Of a DNA stretch of 47,138 nucleotides, positions 26,676 to 37,059 are shown one piece after another; position 1 is the first letter of the stretch; each line of letters starts with the position of its first letter. Made by a program: the position numbers and the translations under genes. Below the pieces are notes generated by a model. It did no database searches, was not told the origin of the DNA, and saw nothing but the letters and a program-made list of their open reading frames with translations. The DNA comes from Accumulibacter sp. (lineage in GTDB: Bacteria > Pseudomonadota > Gammaproteobacteria > Burkholderiales > Rhodocyclaceae): contig JAIFKU010000073.1 of the NCBI GenBank assembly GCA_020049495.1, forward strand, positions 1 to 47,138. The letters run 5' to 3'.

Positions 26676-27971
26676 ATGTCCGTGAGCGCGCAATATCAGC
26701 AAAAGCGCATGTCCACCGCTGAAGCGGTCCGTTGTGTTCGCGATAATGATGTCATTCTGGTTCCCACCGGCGTCGGCGAACCCCCAGCCCTGCTGGCCGA
26801 GCTTTCCGGGCAACGGCGCAGTTTCAGAGGTGTTCAGGTGTCCCAGACCCTTCCCCTGCGCAAATTTGCCTATTTCGACCCGGAGACTGTCGAGCATGTC
26901 CGGCATGTTTCGCTTTTCTTTGGCGGCGCATCAAGACCCGGGGGGCAGGAAGGATGGATCGATTTTATTCCGGCATACTTCTCTGAACTGCCGATCCTGA
27001 TTGAACGTGGACTGATCCCCGCCGACGTCGTGTTCTCGATGGCCTCGGAAATGGATGAGCAAGGCTACTTTTCCCTGAGCCTGGCGACTGATTACACGAT
27101 GGCGGCCATCTCCAGGGCGCGGGCCGTGGTGCTTGAGGTTAACCCCAACGTGCCATTTGCCCATGGCAACTGTCACATCCATATCTCCCGGGTCAGCGCG
27201 CTGGTTGAAAGCGAAGAACCCATCCTGGAGGTCGGCCTGCCAAAAATCGGGCCGGTACAAGAGATTATCGGAAAATACGTGGGGGAACTCATTCCCGACG
27301 GCGCGACGCTGCAGATCGGCTACGGCGGCATTCCTGATGCCGTGGTCATGCAATTGACGAACAAGCATGATCTCGGAATCCATACCGAGATGATCGGTGA
27401 CGGTATTCTGGCCCTGATTGAAGCCGGTGTCGTCACCAACCGCCGCAAGAACCATCATCCCTTGCAGATGTTCGCAACCTTCGCCCTCGGCTCCAGAAAA
27501 CTCTACCAGTTCATGCATCGCAACCCGGCTCTGGAAATGCACCCCGTCGATTTCACCAACGATCCTGCGCTGGCCGGCCTGAATGACAACCTGATCGCCA
27601 TCAATGCCACGCTGCAGGTCGACCTGATCGGGCAGTGCGGCTCGGAGAGTCTGGGCTTTACTCCCTATTCGGGAACGGGTGGCCAGGCCGATTTTGTCCG
27701 GGCCGCGAATCGTTCGAGAGGAGGAAAATCCTTTATTGTTCTGCCTTCAACGGCGAAGGAAAATTCCATCTCCAGAATCGTTCCTGTTTTTTCGCCAGGC
27801 ACCCATGTCACCACCAGCAAGAACGACGTGAATTACGTGGTCAGCGAATACGGCGTGGCCCAGTTGCGTGGCAAAAGCGCGAAGCAGCGTGCCGAAGCAT
27901 TGATTGGCATCGCTCACCCTGACTTCCGTGGCGAATTGCGTGAGGCAGCACGAAAGATGCGTTTGCTTTGA
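26676..27971 (+). CDS. CoA-transferase of the acetyl-CoA hydrolase/transferase (4-hydroxybutyrate CoA-transferase, Cat1) family
   Basis: Family I CoA-transferase of 431 residues that would move CoA from an acyl-CoA to acetate, succinate or a similar acid through a glutamyl-CoA intermediate. Visible are the N-terminal domain (1-190), a glycine-rich GYGGIPDAV loop, the expected active-site region HTEMIGDGILALIEAG (about 250) and the motif GTGGQADFVR with a following A in place of the usual G. The start at 26676 follows GGGAG. Its place after the oxidoreductase suggests that it recycles the CoA of the acyl-CoA product and so conserves its energy. The acyl group is unknown. Confidence 0.87.
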   Translation: MSVSAQYQQKRMSTAEAVRCVRDNDVILVPTGVGEPPALLAELSGQRRSFRGVQVSQTLPLRKFAYFDPETVEHVRHVSLFFGGASRPGGQEGWIDFIPAYFSELPILIERGLIPADVVFSMASEMDEQGYFSLSLATDYTMAAISRARAVVLEVNPNVPFAHGNCHIHISRVSALVESEEPILEVGLPKIGPVQEIIGKYVGELIPDGATLQIGYGGIPDAVVMQLTNKHDLGIHTEMIGDGILALIEAGVVTNRRKNHHPLQMFATFALGSRKLYQFMHRNPALEMHPVDFTNDPALAGLNDNLIAINATLQVDLIGQCGSESLGFTPYSGTGGQADFVRAANRSRGGKSFIVLPSTAKENSISRIVPVFSPGTHVTTSKNDVNYVVSEYGVAQLRGKSAKQRAEALIGIAHPDFRGELREAARKMRLL

Positions 27972-28312
27972 TCGCGCGCGATGAATGAAGTATCAACGCC
28001 TTTCGACCTGCGGGGCATCGAAGGATTCATCATCTTTTAACTGCGGTTTTAGGCTCAATCCTGCCGCTACAAGTCTGATCGACAACTCTGGCGTTTGCAG
28101 CGCTGGCTTTGTACGGCAACGAACAGACGCACAGTCGTCAATTCCTTAGTCTTGTTCTCCATGCATCGGTCAGTTGTCGTTATGCCGATAAACTATCAGG
28201 TGTGGCATGCGATGCGTTGATGCTGCGGCACTGTCGGCACCGTTTTGCTGAACTTGTTACGTGTGTTCATCAAGGAAAGCCGAGGGTCTGGGTAATGCGA
28301 GAAGGAGTTGTC
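27972..28312. other. Gene-free stretch before the glycine-zipper gene
   Basis: No convincing gene: the frame open from 28109 has no ribosome site and no family character before 28313. No clear terminator for the CoA-transferase gene and no strong promoter could be singled out. The start of the next gene is marked by GAAGGAG. Confidence 0.5.
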
Positions 28313-28861
28313 ATGGAAAATTCAATGATCAAGGGACTCGTCATCGGAGCGGTTTCCGTGGTGGCGATCAGTGCCAGCGGTTTCGCCGGTTACAAGGTTC
28401 TGACTCAACCGGCTTATGCCGAGGTGATTGCCGTCAAGGACATCAAAGAAACGGTCAGGACCCCGCGTGAAGAGTGCCAGGATGTTCAGGTGCAGAGGAA
28501 GGCGCAGGTGAAGGATGAAAACCGGGTCGCCGGGACGGTGATCGGTGGTGTCCTTGGTGGTCTGGTGGGTAACCAGATCGGTCATGGAACCGGCAATACG
28601 ATAGCCACAGTCGCCGGCGCCGCCGCCGGTGGATATGCCGGTAACACCGTACAGAAAACCATGCAGGACAAGGATACGGTCGCGACGACTGCGCATCGCT
28701 GCAAGACCGTCTATGATTCCTCCGAGAAACTCGTTGGCTACGATGTGAGCTATCGGCTTGACGGCAAGGAAGACCATGTCCGTCTGGCCTATAATCCGGG
28801 CAATCGCATTCCGGTCAAGGACGGAAAGCTGGTATTGCAGTCTCCCGTTCCGGCGAAATAA
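28313..28861 (+). CDS. Glycine-zipper 2TM-domain envelope protein (17-kDa surface-antigen type)
   Basis: 182 residues. A hydrophobic N-terminal helix (about 6-28) is a signal peptide or anchor with TQPAYAEV as possible cleavage region and no lipobox. The glycine-zipper domain (GTVIGGVLGGLVGNQIGHG, about 80-120) is of the Rick_17kDa/2TM type found in outer-membrane and periplasmic proteins. Two Cys flank it (C57 in EECQDV and C132 in HRCKTV), which may form a disulfide. The exact role of these proteins is unknown; stress protection and envelope integrity have been proposed. ATG at 28313 follows GAAGGAG; the frame open to 28109 is not supported. Confidence 0.83.
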   Translation: MENSMIKGLVIGAVSVVAISASGFAGYKVLTQPAYAEVIAVKDIKETVRTPREECQDVQVQRKAQVKDENRVAGTVIGGVLGGLVGNQIGHGTGNTIATVAGAAAGGYAGNTVQKTMQDKDTVATTAHRCKTVYDSSEKLVGYDVSYRLDGKEDHVRLAYNPGNRIPVKDGKLVLQSPVPAK

Positions 28862-28935
28862 GGCTGCTCATCCTTGGGGAGGTCAGGCTGACTGTCTAAT
28901 AAACAGGCAGGTTGAGGCGAGCATTGCAGGGCCGT

Positions 28936-28980
28936 TGTGGATAAGTATTATCCACAGACTTATCCACCGATTCGGTGGAT
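28936..28980. promoter_or_regulatory. Cluster of DnaA boxes with adjoining palindrome
   Basis: TGTGGATAA (28936-28944) and TTATCCACA (28948-28956) are perfect consensus DnaA boxes in inverted orientation separated by GTA, forming a 21-base palindrome. A third site TTATCCACC (28960-28968) differs in one base and overlaps another perfect palindrome (ATCCACCGA-T-TCGGTGGAT, 28962-28980). DnaA sites usually regulate initiation or titrate DnaA. No dnaA, dnaN or gidA gene is nearby, so this is not obviously oriC. Confidence 0.75.
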
Positions 28981-29026
28981 GGTCAGACCGATGGAAAATT
29001 GCATCAAACCAGGGCGGTCGTGCACC

Positions 29027-29131
29027 CTAGCGGTGCGGTGTTCTGGTCCTGACCCAGTTCCAGAGGGCTTCACTGACGTAAGGCAGAACAGCGCCACAAC
29101 CGAGTAGTACAAGTGTTTCAGGGTCCAGCAT
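29027..29131 (-). CDS. Possible 34-residue hydrophobic small protein
   Basis: ATG at 29131 preceded by GAGG at 8 bases opens 34 codons (MLDPETLVLLGCG ... WNWVRTRTPHR) ending in TAG at 29027. The middle is hydrophobic (LVLLGCGAVLPYV) and the C-terminus is basic, the pattern of small single-span membrane proteins. It lies between the DnaA boxes and the hemF gene on the same strand as hemF. I know no family; it could be fortuitous, but the ribosome site, spacing and composition are better than random. About 190 bases between it and the hemF end show nothing further. Confidence 0.45.
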   Translation of the reverse strand: MLDPETLVLLGCGAVLPYVSEALWNWVRTRTPHR

Positions 29132-29326
29132 TTTGATTGCCTCGCATACGACGTTGATGACGAGGAGTTCTACGCATTATCCGTGCCAATGAACGACTAC
29201 GTCGATTGACCGTTTGCTCGGGCTTTCGTTATGGACGAGGCCGCATACGGATGGTCTGCAGCGGAGTGAGTATGTGTTCAGCCCCCTCGCCCTTGTTCCG
29301 TAAGCTTGGCTGCTGAACAATCCGGG

Positions 29327-30262
29327 TCAAACCCAATCGCGCGGCGGCAGCATTTCGTAGAGTTGCGCTTCCGGTGTTCCCGGATCGGGTTTCCAGTCGT
29401 AGCGCCATATGACGACCGGCGGCAGCGACATGAGGATGGATTCGGTGCGCCCTCCCGATTGCAGGCCGAACAGGGTGCCGCGATCCCAGACCAGATTGAA
29501 CTCGACGTAGCGGCCACGCCGGTACGCCTGGAAGTCGCGTTCGCGTTCGCCAAACGGCGTGTTCCGGCGCTTCCCGATGATCGGCAGATAGGCTTCATTG
29601 AAGGCGTCACCGACGGCGCGGGTCAAGGCAAAGCAGCGCTCGAATGGATCTTCCCCGCCGGCACCGCCTTCATTGAGGTCGTCGAAAAAGATGCCGCCGA
29701 CACCGCGCGGCTCGTTGCGATGTTTGAGGAAGAAATACTCGTCGCACCATTGCTTGTAGCGTGCATGTACGCCGTCGCCGAAGGGCGTCAGCGCCTGCTT
29801 GCAGGTGCCATGGAAATGGCGGATATCGTCGGCGAAAGGATAGTAGGGCGTGAGATCCATGCCGCCGCCAAACCAGCCGACCCGTTCTTCCCCGGACTTG
29901 CCGGCGATCAGGGCGCGCACGTTCATGTGTGCCGTCGGGCAGTAGGGGTTCTCCGGGTGCAGGACGAGCGAGACGCCCATGGCTTCGAAGGCGTATCCGG
30001 CCAGTTCAGGACGTTTGGCCGTGGCCGAGGCCGGCAGCGCGGCGCCGGTGACGTGCGAGAAGGCGACGCCGCCGCGTTCGAAGACGCGACCGCCTTCGAT
30101 GATGCTGGTCAGTCCGTTGCCGCCGAGCGGTTGGCCCGCTTCCTTTTTCCACGGATCAGGGCGGAAACGCCCGCCGTTATTACCTTCAAGCGCCTCGACC
30201 GCTGTTACGATGCGCGCCTGCAGGCCGGTAAAATAGGTCAGAAGCGTGTCGGTGGCGATCAT
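29327..30262 (-). CDS. hemF: Oxygen-dependent coproporphyrinogen-III oxidase
   Basis: Cytosolic enzyme (311 residues) that oxidatively decarboxylates coproporphyrinogen III to protoporphyrinogen IX using O2. The blocks [30 protein letters not shown] and [21 protein letters not shown] are all present. The length is standard. It begins 4 bases after the purD stop, so it is the last gene of dusB-fis-purH-purD-hemF on the minus strand. An aerobic enzyme implies that the organism grows with oxygen at least at times. Confidence 0.96.
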   Translation of the reverse strand: MIATDTLLTYFTGLQARIVTAVEALEGNNGGRFRPDPWKKEAGQPLGGNGLTSIIEGGRVFERGGVAFSHVTGAALPASATAKRPELAGYAFEAMGVSLVLHPENPYCPTAHMNVRALIAGKSGEERVGWFGGGMDLTPYYPFADDIRHFHGTCKQALTPFGDGVHARYKQWCDEYFFLKHRNEPRGVGGIFFDDLNEGGAGGEDPFERCFALTRAVGDAFNEAYLPIIGKRRNTPFGERERDFQAYRRGRYVEFNLVWDRGTLFGLQSGGRTESILMSLPPVVIWRYDWKPDPGTPEAQLYEMLPPRDWV

Positions 30263-30266
30263 CGCG

Positions 30267-31535
30267 TTAGCGTGTTATTGCGCGATATCCGATGTCGCGA
30301 CGGTACTGCATGCCGTCGAAGTGGATGCCGACGAGAGCGTCGTACGCCTGCTTCTGGGCCTGCCTGACGTTGTCGCCGAGCGCCGTGACGCACAGCACGC
30401 GACCGCCCGAAGTCAGAATCTTGCCGCCCTTTTCTTCCGTGCCGGCATGGAAGATGTGCACGGTCTCGCTTTCCGCCGGCAGGCCGCTGATGACGTCGCC
30501 CTTGCGCGGCGAGGCCGGATAGTTGGCCGCCGCGAGGACCACGCCCATGGCCACGCGCCGGTCCCACTCGGCCTCAACCTGGTCAAGCTTGCCGGCGACC
30601 GCGTGTTCGAGCAGCGTGAGCAGACTGGATTTGAGGCGCATCATGATCGGCTGCGTTTCAGGGTCGCCCATGCGGCAATTGAATTCGACCGTCTTGACCG
30701 AACCGTCCCTGCCGATCATCAGGCCGGCGTAGAGAAAGCCGGTATAGGGCATGCCGTCGGCCATCATCCCGCGCACGGTCGGAAGGATGATCTCGCGCAT
30801 CGCTCTGGCGTGGATCTCCGGGGTGACCACCGGTGCCGGCGAGTAGGCTCCCATGCCACCGGTATTGGGGCCGGTATCGCCGTCACCGATGCGCTTGTGA
30901 TCCTGGCTGGAGGCCAGCGGCAAGACGTTCTTGCCGTCGACCATGACGATGAAGCTGGCTTCCTCGCCATCGAGAAACTCCTCGATGACCACGCGTGAGC
31001 CCGCATCTCCCAAGGTATTGCCGGAAAGCATGTCGTCAATGGCGCGGTGCGCCTCGTCCAGCGCCATGGCCACGACAACGCCCTTGCCGGCGGCCAGTCC
31101 ATCGGCCTTGATGACGATCGGCGCGCCCTGCTGCTCGACGTAGGCATGGGCGGCGGCGATGTCGCTAAAGGTTTTGAAAGCCGCGGTCGGGATGTGGTGC
31201 CGGGTCATGAAGCGCTTGGCAAAATCCTTCGAACTCTCAAGTTGGGCAGCTTCGCGGGTGGGGCCAAAGATTTTCAGGCCGCGGGCGCGGAAAATATTGA
31301 CGATGCCGGCGGCCAGTGGTGCTTCAGGTCCGACGACGGTCAGGTAAATGCCTTCCTTCTCGGCAAAATCGGCGAGGGCGACCGGGTCGCTTATCGCGAT
31401 GTTTTCCAGTTCTGCTTCATGTGCCGTGCCGGCGTTGCCGGGCGCCACGTAGATTTTCTGCAGCCCGGAGTTCCTGGCCAGGCGCCAGGCCAGGGCGTGT
31501 TCCCGGCCGCCGGAACCAATCACAAGCAATTTCAT
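30267..31535 (-). CDS. purD: Phosphoribosylamine--glycine ligase (GAR synthetase)
   Basis: ATP-grasp enzyme of 422 residues for the second step of purine synthesis. The N-terminal [16 protein letters not shown] motif, the ATP-grasp core around [11 protein letters not shown], and the metal-binding [13 protein letters not shown] are diagnostic. It lies 100 bases downstream of purH, with an inverted repeat between them, and is followed directly by hemF. The start at 31535 is the standard one. Confidence 0.96.
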   Translation of the reverse strand: MKLLVIGSGGREHALAWRLARNSGLQKIYVAPGNAGTAHEAELENIAISDPVALADFAEKEGIYLTVVGPEAPLAAGIVNIFRARGLKIFGPTREAAQLESSKDFAKRFMTRHHIPTAAFKTFSDIAAAHAYVEQQGAPIVIKADGLAAGKGVVVAMALDEAHRAIDDMLSGNTLGDAGSRVVIEEFLDGEEASFIVMVDGKNVLPLASSQDHKRIGDGDTGPNTGGMGAYSPAPVVTPEIHARAMREIILPTVRGMMADGMPYTGFLYAGLMIGRDGSVKTVEFNCRMGDPETQPIMMRLKSSLLTLLEHAVAGKLDQVEAEWDRRVAMGVVLAAANYPASPRKGDVISGLPAESETVHIFHAGTEEKGGKILTSGGRVLCVTALGDNVRQAQKQAYDALVGIHFDGMQYRRDIGYRAITR

Positions 31536-31566
31536 AAAAATCCTTTCGCCAGCAACTCACCAGAAC

Positions 31567-31613
31567 AGGACGCCAGAATGCACCAGGAATGTCTTTGCCC
31601 GAGCTGGCGTCCT
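31567..31613. other. Inverted repeat between purH and purD
   Basis: AGGACGCCAG (31567-31576) pairs perfectly with CTGGCGTCCT (31604-31613) around a 27-base loop. It lies in the transcript between purH and purD and has no T-run on the downstream side, so it is more likely a processing or stability structure than a terminator. Confidence 0.5.
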
Positions 31614-31635
31614 TTGTCTAGTGTGGTGAGAATGA

Positions 31636-33210
<1,575 letters not shown>

Positions 33211-33240
33211 GATGGATATTTTCGGGTTCAAAAATCGGGT

Positions 33241-33477
33241 TCACACGAGCTTGTAGTCGACGAGCTTCTTGCGCAGGGTATTGCGGTTGATGCCGAGCAT
33301 CGTCGCTGCCAGCGTCTGGTTGCCACCGGCCTGTTGCAGGACGATCTCAAGCATCGGCCGCTCGACGCTCTTCAGCACCATGTCGTAGATGGGTGCCGGC
33401 ATTTCGCCGTCGAGGTTTTCAAAATAGGTTTCCAGCGCGCCGAAAATACAGGCCGATATGTCGTTGTCGCGTTTCAT
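33241..33477 (-). CDS. fis: Fis-family nucleoid-associated regulator
   Basis: Small DNA-bending protein of 78 residues with the C-terminal Fis helix-turn-helix (GGNQTLAATMLGINRNTLRKKLVDYKL). This is the shorter betaproteobacterial form, lacking the first ~20 residues of the enteric protein. Its ATG overlaps the dusB stop by 4 bases, the conserved dusB-fis pair, and purH follows 30 bases downstream. In known systems Fis activates stable-RNA genes and is regulated by growth rate. Confidence 0.94.
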   Translation of the reverse strand: MKRDNDISACIFGALETYFENLDGEMPAPIYDMVLKSVERPMLEIVLQQAGGNQTLAATMLGINRNTLRKKLVDYKLV

Positions 33478-34508
33478 GCGGCGAGTCCCTCACTGTCATT
33501 GTTGTTTTCGGCCTGAATATAGCTCAGGTGTTCGTGGCGTTCGGCCAGTGCGTAAAAGAAATCATCGACCCCCCGCCGTTGCTGGACGATGTCCGGCAAC
33601 TGGTTCATGCGGTGGCGGAAGACGGCCGAGCCGGCCAGCCCGCGGGTATACCAGGAGATGTGCTTGCGCGCGACGCGCACGCCGGTTTCGATGCCGTAGA
33701 AGGCGTACAGGTCGTCAAGATGGGCGATCAGAATGGCATGGATTTCACTGACGCGGGGTGGCATCAGGTGCGTGCCGGTTGCCAGGAAATGTTCGATTTC
33801 ACGGAACAGCCAGGGACGACCCTGGGCGGCGCGACCGATCATCAGCGCGTCGGCACCGGTTGCGTCAAGCACGAATTTTGCCTTCTCCGGCGTGGTGATG
33901 TCGCCGTTGGCAATGATCGGGATGCGGGCTTCGGCCTTGACCGCCGCGATGGTCTCGTATTCGGCCGAACCGGTGTACGCACAGGCGCGCGTACGGCCGT
34001 GCATGGCCAGGGCGCGGATACCCGACTGTTCGGCGATTTTCAGTATGGACAGCGCGTTGCGGTTGGCCGTGTCCCAGCCGGTGCGGATCTTCAGCGTAAC
34101 CGCGGTGTGCGGTACGGCCCTGACGACGGCGTCGAGGATGCGGCCGACCAGCGGTTCGTCCTTGAGCAGCGCCGAACCGGCCATGACGTTGCAGATTTTC
34201 TTGGCCGGGCAGCCCATGTTGATATCGATGATCTGCGCGCCGCGGTCGACGTTGTGGCGTGCCGCATCGGCCATCATCTGCGGCGCCGCGCCGGCGATCT
34301 GCACGGCAATCGGTTCAACCTCGCCGTCGTGGTTGGCGCGTTTCTGCGTCTTGGCGCTGCCGTAGAGCAGGGAATTCGAGGTGACCATTTCCGATACGGC
34401 CAGGCCGGCGCCCATCTTCTTGCACAACTGGCGGAACGGCCGGTCGGTCACACCGGCCATCGGCGCAACAAACAGATTGTTCCTGAGCGTAAAGCCGACG
34501 AATTCCAT
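33474..34508 (-). CDS. dusB: tRNA-dihydrouridine synthase B
   Basis: FMN-dependent TIM-barrel enzyme (344 residues) that reduces uridine in the D-loop of tRNA. Visible are APMAGVTDRPFR at the FMN end, NMGCPAKK with the catalytic Cys, and the LMIGRAAQGRPW phosphate-binding motif. I chose the ATG at 34508 (MEFVGFTLRNN); a GTG at 34523 is in frame but has no ribosome site. It is the first gene of the dusB-fis-purH-purD-hemF series. No terminator of the preceding gene is evident in the 93-base gap. Confidence 0.95.
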   Translation of the reverse strand: MEFVGFTLRNNLFVAPMAGVTDRPFRQLCKKMGAGLAVSEMVTSNSLLYGSAKTQKRANHDGEVEPIAVQIAGAAPQMMADAARHNVDRGAQIIDINMGCPAKKICNVMAGSALLKDEPLVGRILDAVVRAVPHTAVTLKIRTGWDTANRNALSILKIAEQSGIRALAMHGRTRACAYTGSAEYETIAAVKAEARIPIIANGDITTPEKAKFVLDATGADALMIGRAAQGRPWLFREIEHFLATGTHLMPPRVSEIHAILIAHLDDLYAFYGIETGVRVARKHISWYTRGLAGSAVFRHRMNQLPDIVQQRRGVDDFFYALAERHEHLSYIQAENNNDSEGLAA

Positions 34509-34616
34509 GGCGGTGGAGGGCACGAGGTATGACTAGGGAAGGGGCGGATTTTACTCTGATTGCCGCCTAAAAAATAGTCAATTGATGGCTTGATGCTACG
34601 GCCAGTGCCGAGTCGC

Positions 34617-35780
34617 TTACAGCCACGACCTGGCGCCCCAGATCATGCGTTTGGCAACGAAGTGGCGCAACGGCGGGCACAGGTCGAGCGCCAGCAGACC
34701 CAGGCCGCGGGCGACCCTGAGCGGCGGCAGTTCGTTGGAGAAGAGGCGGACGAGGCCATCGGTGAAGGCCATGCCGGCGCGTCTATCCAGTTGCCGGCGG
34801 CGCGCATAGGCGGCTAATCCATTAGGATTGCCGGCATCGGTCTGGGTGTGCAGGATCTCGGCGAGTTCCCAGGCGTCGCGCAGGCCGAGGTTGAAGCCCT
34901 GGCCGGAAACCGGATGCAGGGTCTGCGCCGCGTTGCCGATCCACACCTGACGTTGTTGCGTGGTTTGCGAGCGGAGACGCAAGGCGAGCGGGAAACTCGA
35001 ACGCGCACCGGTAGCCACAAAATCGAGGCGTTGGCCGAACTGCTGGTGCAACGCGGCGAGAAATCCTGCATCGTCGAGGCGCAGCAGTCGATCGGCTTTC
35101 TCCGGCGGCACGGTGAACACGACCGAGTAGTCGTCTCCGAGCGGCAGCAGCGCCAGCGGTCCGTCCGGAGTGAACCGTTCCCAGGCCCGGTGCTGGTGGT
35201 CGGGGTGCGGCCGGACTTCGGCGACAATGGCGTGCTGCCGGTAATCGCAAACCCTGATTCCGGGCTCGTCCTGCGGCGTGCCTTCGGCATGGACGACGAG
35301 TTTTGCCGTGATGCACCGTGTTGTGCCGTTATGCATGAGCGTTACGCTCGCCCCTTCGTGGCCGGCCTCGATGCGCTCGACGCGGCATGGGGCAAGCAGT
35401 TGCTCTGCTGTGAGGCGGCTGTCCAGTGCGGCGGCGAGGTCACGGTAGCGCATGACGTAACCGAGTGCCGGTACGCCGTAGTCCTGCGCCTTGAGCAGAG
35501 TGCGACCGAAACCGCCACGCTGCGACACGTGAATCTCGCGAATCGCCGTGCCTGCGGGCTCGCTCCAGGCCTTCAGCCGTTCGAGCAGTTGCCGGCTGCC
35601 GTGCGCAATGGCCAGCGCGCGCGGATCGTCGGCCCAGGCGCCGCGTGCGCGACGGTCGATCAGCAATACGCGCCACGGGCTGTCGGCCAACGCCAGCGCC
35701 AGCGTCATGCCGACCGGGCCGGCGCCGACGATGAGCACGTCGATGTTCGCTGGAACAGGCTCAGTCACGGCGCATGACAT
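34617..35780 (-). CDS. ubiH: UbiH/UbiF/COQ6-family FAD-dependent ubiquinone biosynthesis hydroxylase
   Basis: Flavin monooxygenase of 387 residues acting on the prenylated ring of ubiquinone precursors. Family marks: the Rossmann GAGPVGMTLAL at about 18-28, the middle sheet region, and WIGNAAQTLHPVSGQGFNLGLRDAWELA near 275-300. The ATG at 35780 overlaps pepP by 20 bases; a GTG at 35768 is the other candidate. Family members hydroxylate C1, C5 or C6; the location after pepP, as in pepP-ubiH of enteric bacteria, suggests UbiH (C1), but the regiospecificity is inferred. Confidence 0.86.
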   Translation of the reverse strand: MSCAVTEPVPANIDVLIVGAGPVGMTLALALADSPWRVLLIDRRARGAWADDPRALAIAHGSRQLLERLKAWSEPAGTAIREIHVSQRGGFGRTLLKAQDYGVPALGYVMRYRDLAAALDSRLTAEQLLAPCRVERIEAGHEGASVTLMHNGTTRCITAKLVVHAEGTPQDEPGIRVCDYRQHAIVAEVRPHPDHQHRAWERFTPDGPLALLPLGDDYSVVFTVPPEKADRLLRLDDAGFLAALHQQFGQRLDFVATGARSSFPLALRLRSQTTQQRQVWIGNAAQTLHPVSGQGFNLGLRDAWELAEILHTQTDAGNPNGLAAYARRRQLDRRAGMAFTDGLVRLFSNELPPLRVARGLGLLALDLCPPLRHFVAKRMIWGARSWL

Positions 35781-37059
35781 CCTCAATTTCGGCAATCGTT
35801 TTCGGTGCCGTGGTATAAACCTCGCACCCCTCGGTGCTGACAAAGGCATCATCTTCGATGCGGATGCCGATGCCATGCAGGTGTTCGGGCACATCGGCCC
35901 CCGCCCGGATGTAGAGACCGGGTTCGATGGTCAGCGCCATGCCGGGTTCGAGCCGTACCCAGTCGTCGCCGGATTTGTATTCGCCGGCATCATGCACGTC
36001 GAGCCCGAGCCAGTGCCCGGTACGGTGCATGTAGAAGGGCTTGTAGGCTTCGCTTTCGATCAGGCCGTCAACGCTGCCGGCCAGCAGCTTGAGGTCGGCC
36101 ATGCCCTGAACCAGGACGCGCAGGGCCGCGTCGTGGTAGGCGATGAAGGGCGCACCCGGCTTGATGGCGCCGATCGCCGCTGCCTGTGCTGCAAGAACGA
36201 TGGCATAAACATCGCGCTGCACGGCGCTGAAGCGGCCGTTGATCGGGAAAGAACGCGTGATGTCGGAGGCGTAGCCTTGGACTTCGCAGCCGGCGTCGAT
36301 CAGCACCAAAGCATTTTCTGCAAGCGGCTTGTCGTTTTCGACGTAGTGCAGAACGCAGGCGTTGCTGCCGCCGGCGACGATCGGCGAATAGGCGTGACCG
36401 GTCGCGCCGCGCTGGCGGAATTCATGGGCGAGTTCGGCTTCGAGTTCGTATTCGGCCATGCCGGGACGGCAGGCGCGCATGGTGCGGGCATGCGCCGATG
36501 AGGCAATGGCGGCAGCCCGGCGCATGATGGACATTTCGTGCTCGTCCTTGCGCAAGCGCATGCGGTCGAGCGGCGTGTGCAGGTCGTGCATTGCTCCCGG
36601 CGCCCGCTTGCCGGCCCGGCTTTGCGCGCGCACCGTGTTCAACGCACTGACGATCTTTGCATCCCAGGCGGCGTCGTGACCCAGTGCATGCCACAGCGAG
36701 CCGCGCTTGGCGATGAGTTCGGGCAACTTCTCTTCGAACGCGCTGAAGGGATAGGCCCGGTCAAAGCCGAAGGCGTCGCATGCCGCTTCGGGCCCGTGGC
36801 GGAAGCCATCCCACACCTCGCGCTCGGCATTCTTTTCGCGGCAGAAAAGGATTGATTCCGGTTCATGGCCGCCGATCAGGACGATCACCGCCTCGGGTTC
36901 AGGAAAACCCGAGAGATACCAGAAGTAACTGTCGAAACGGTAGGGGTAGTAGGCGTCGCGGTTGCGCAGGCGTTCGGGCGCGGTCGGGATGATGGCTACG
37001 CCGTCGCCGATCTGTTCGAGCAGTGCACTGCGGCGGGTCGAGTAGGGTTCGTTGTTCAT
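35761..37059 (-). CDS. pepP: Xaa-Pro aminopeptidase
   Basis: Cytoplasmic dinuclear metallopeptidase (432 residues) removing N-terminal residues before proline. It has an N-terminal creatinase-like domain and the pita-bread domain with all metal ligands visible: IDAGCEVQGYASDITRSF (two Asp), HRTGHWLGLDVHD (His), IEPGLY (Glu) and RIEDD (Glu). The start overlaps the murU stop by 4 bases, and the stop overlaps ubiH, so murU-pepP-ubiH are translationally linked. Confidence 0.95.
   Translation of the reverse strand: MNNEPYSTRRSALLEQIGDGVAIIPTAPERLRNRDAYYPYRFDSYFWYLSGFPEPEAVIVLIGGHEPESILFCREKNAEREVWDGFRHGPEAACDAFGFDRAYPFSAFEEKLPELIAKRGSLWHALGHDAAWDAKIVSALNTVRAQSRAGKRAPGAMHDLHTPLDRMRLRKDEHEMSIMRRAAAIASSAHARTMRACRPGMAEYELEAELAHEFRQRGATGHAYSPIVAGGSNACVLHYVENDKPLAENALVLIDAGCEVQGYASDITRSFPINGRFSAVQRDVYAIVLAAQAAAIGAIKPGAPFIAYHDAALRVLVQGMADLKLLAGSVDGLIESEAYKPFYMHRTGHWLGLDVHDAGEYKSGDDWVRLEPGMALTIEPGLYIRAGADVPEHLHGIGIRIEDDAFVSTEGCEVYTTAPKTIAEIEDVMRRD

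Noticed and set aside
27974-28040. Short plus-strand frame after the CoA-transferase gene
   Set aside because: 19 codons with no ribosome site.
28936-28980. Chromosomal origin of replication
   Set aside because: DnaA boxes are present, but no dnaA, dnaN, gidA/parAB neighbourhood or clear AT-rich unwinding region is in view.
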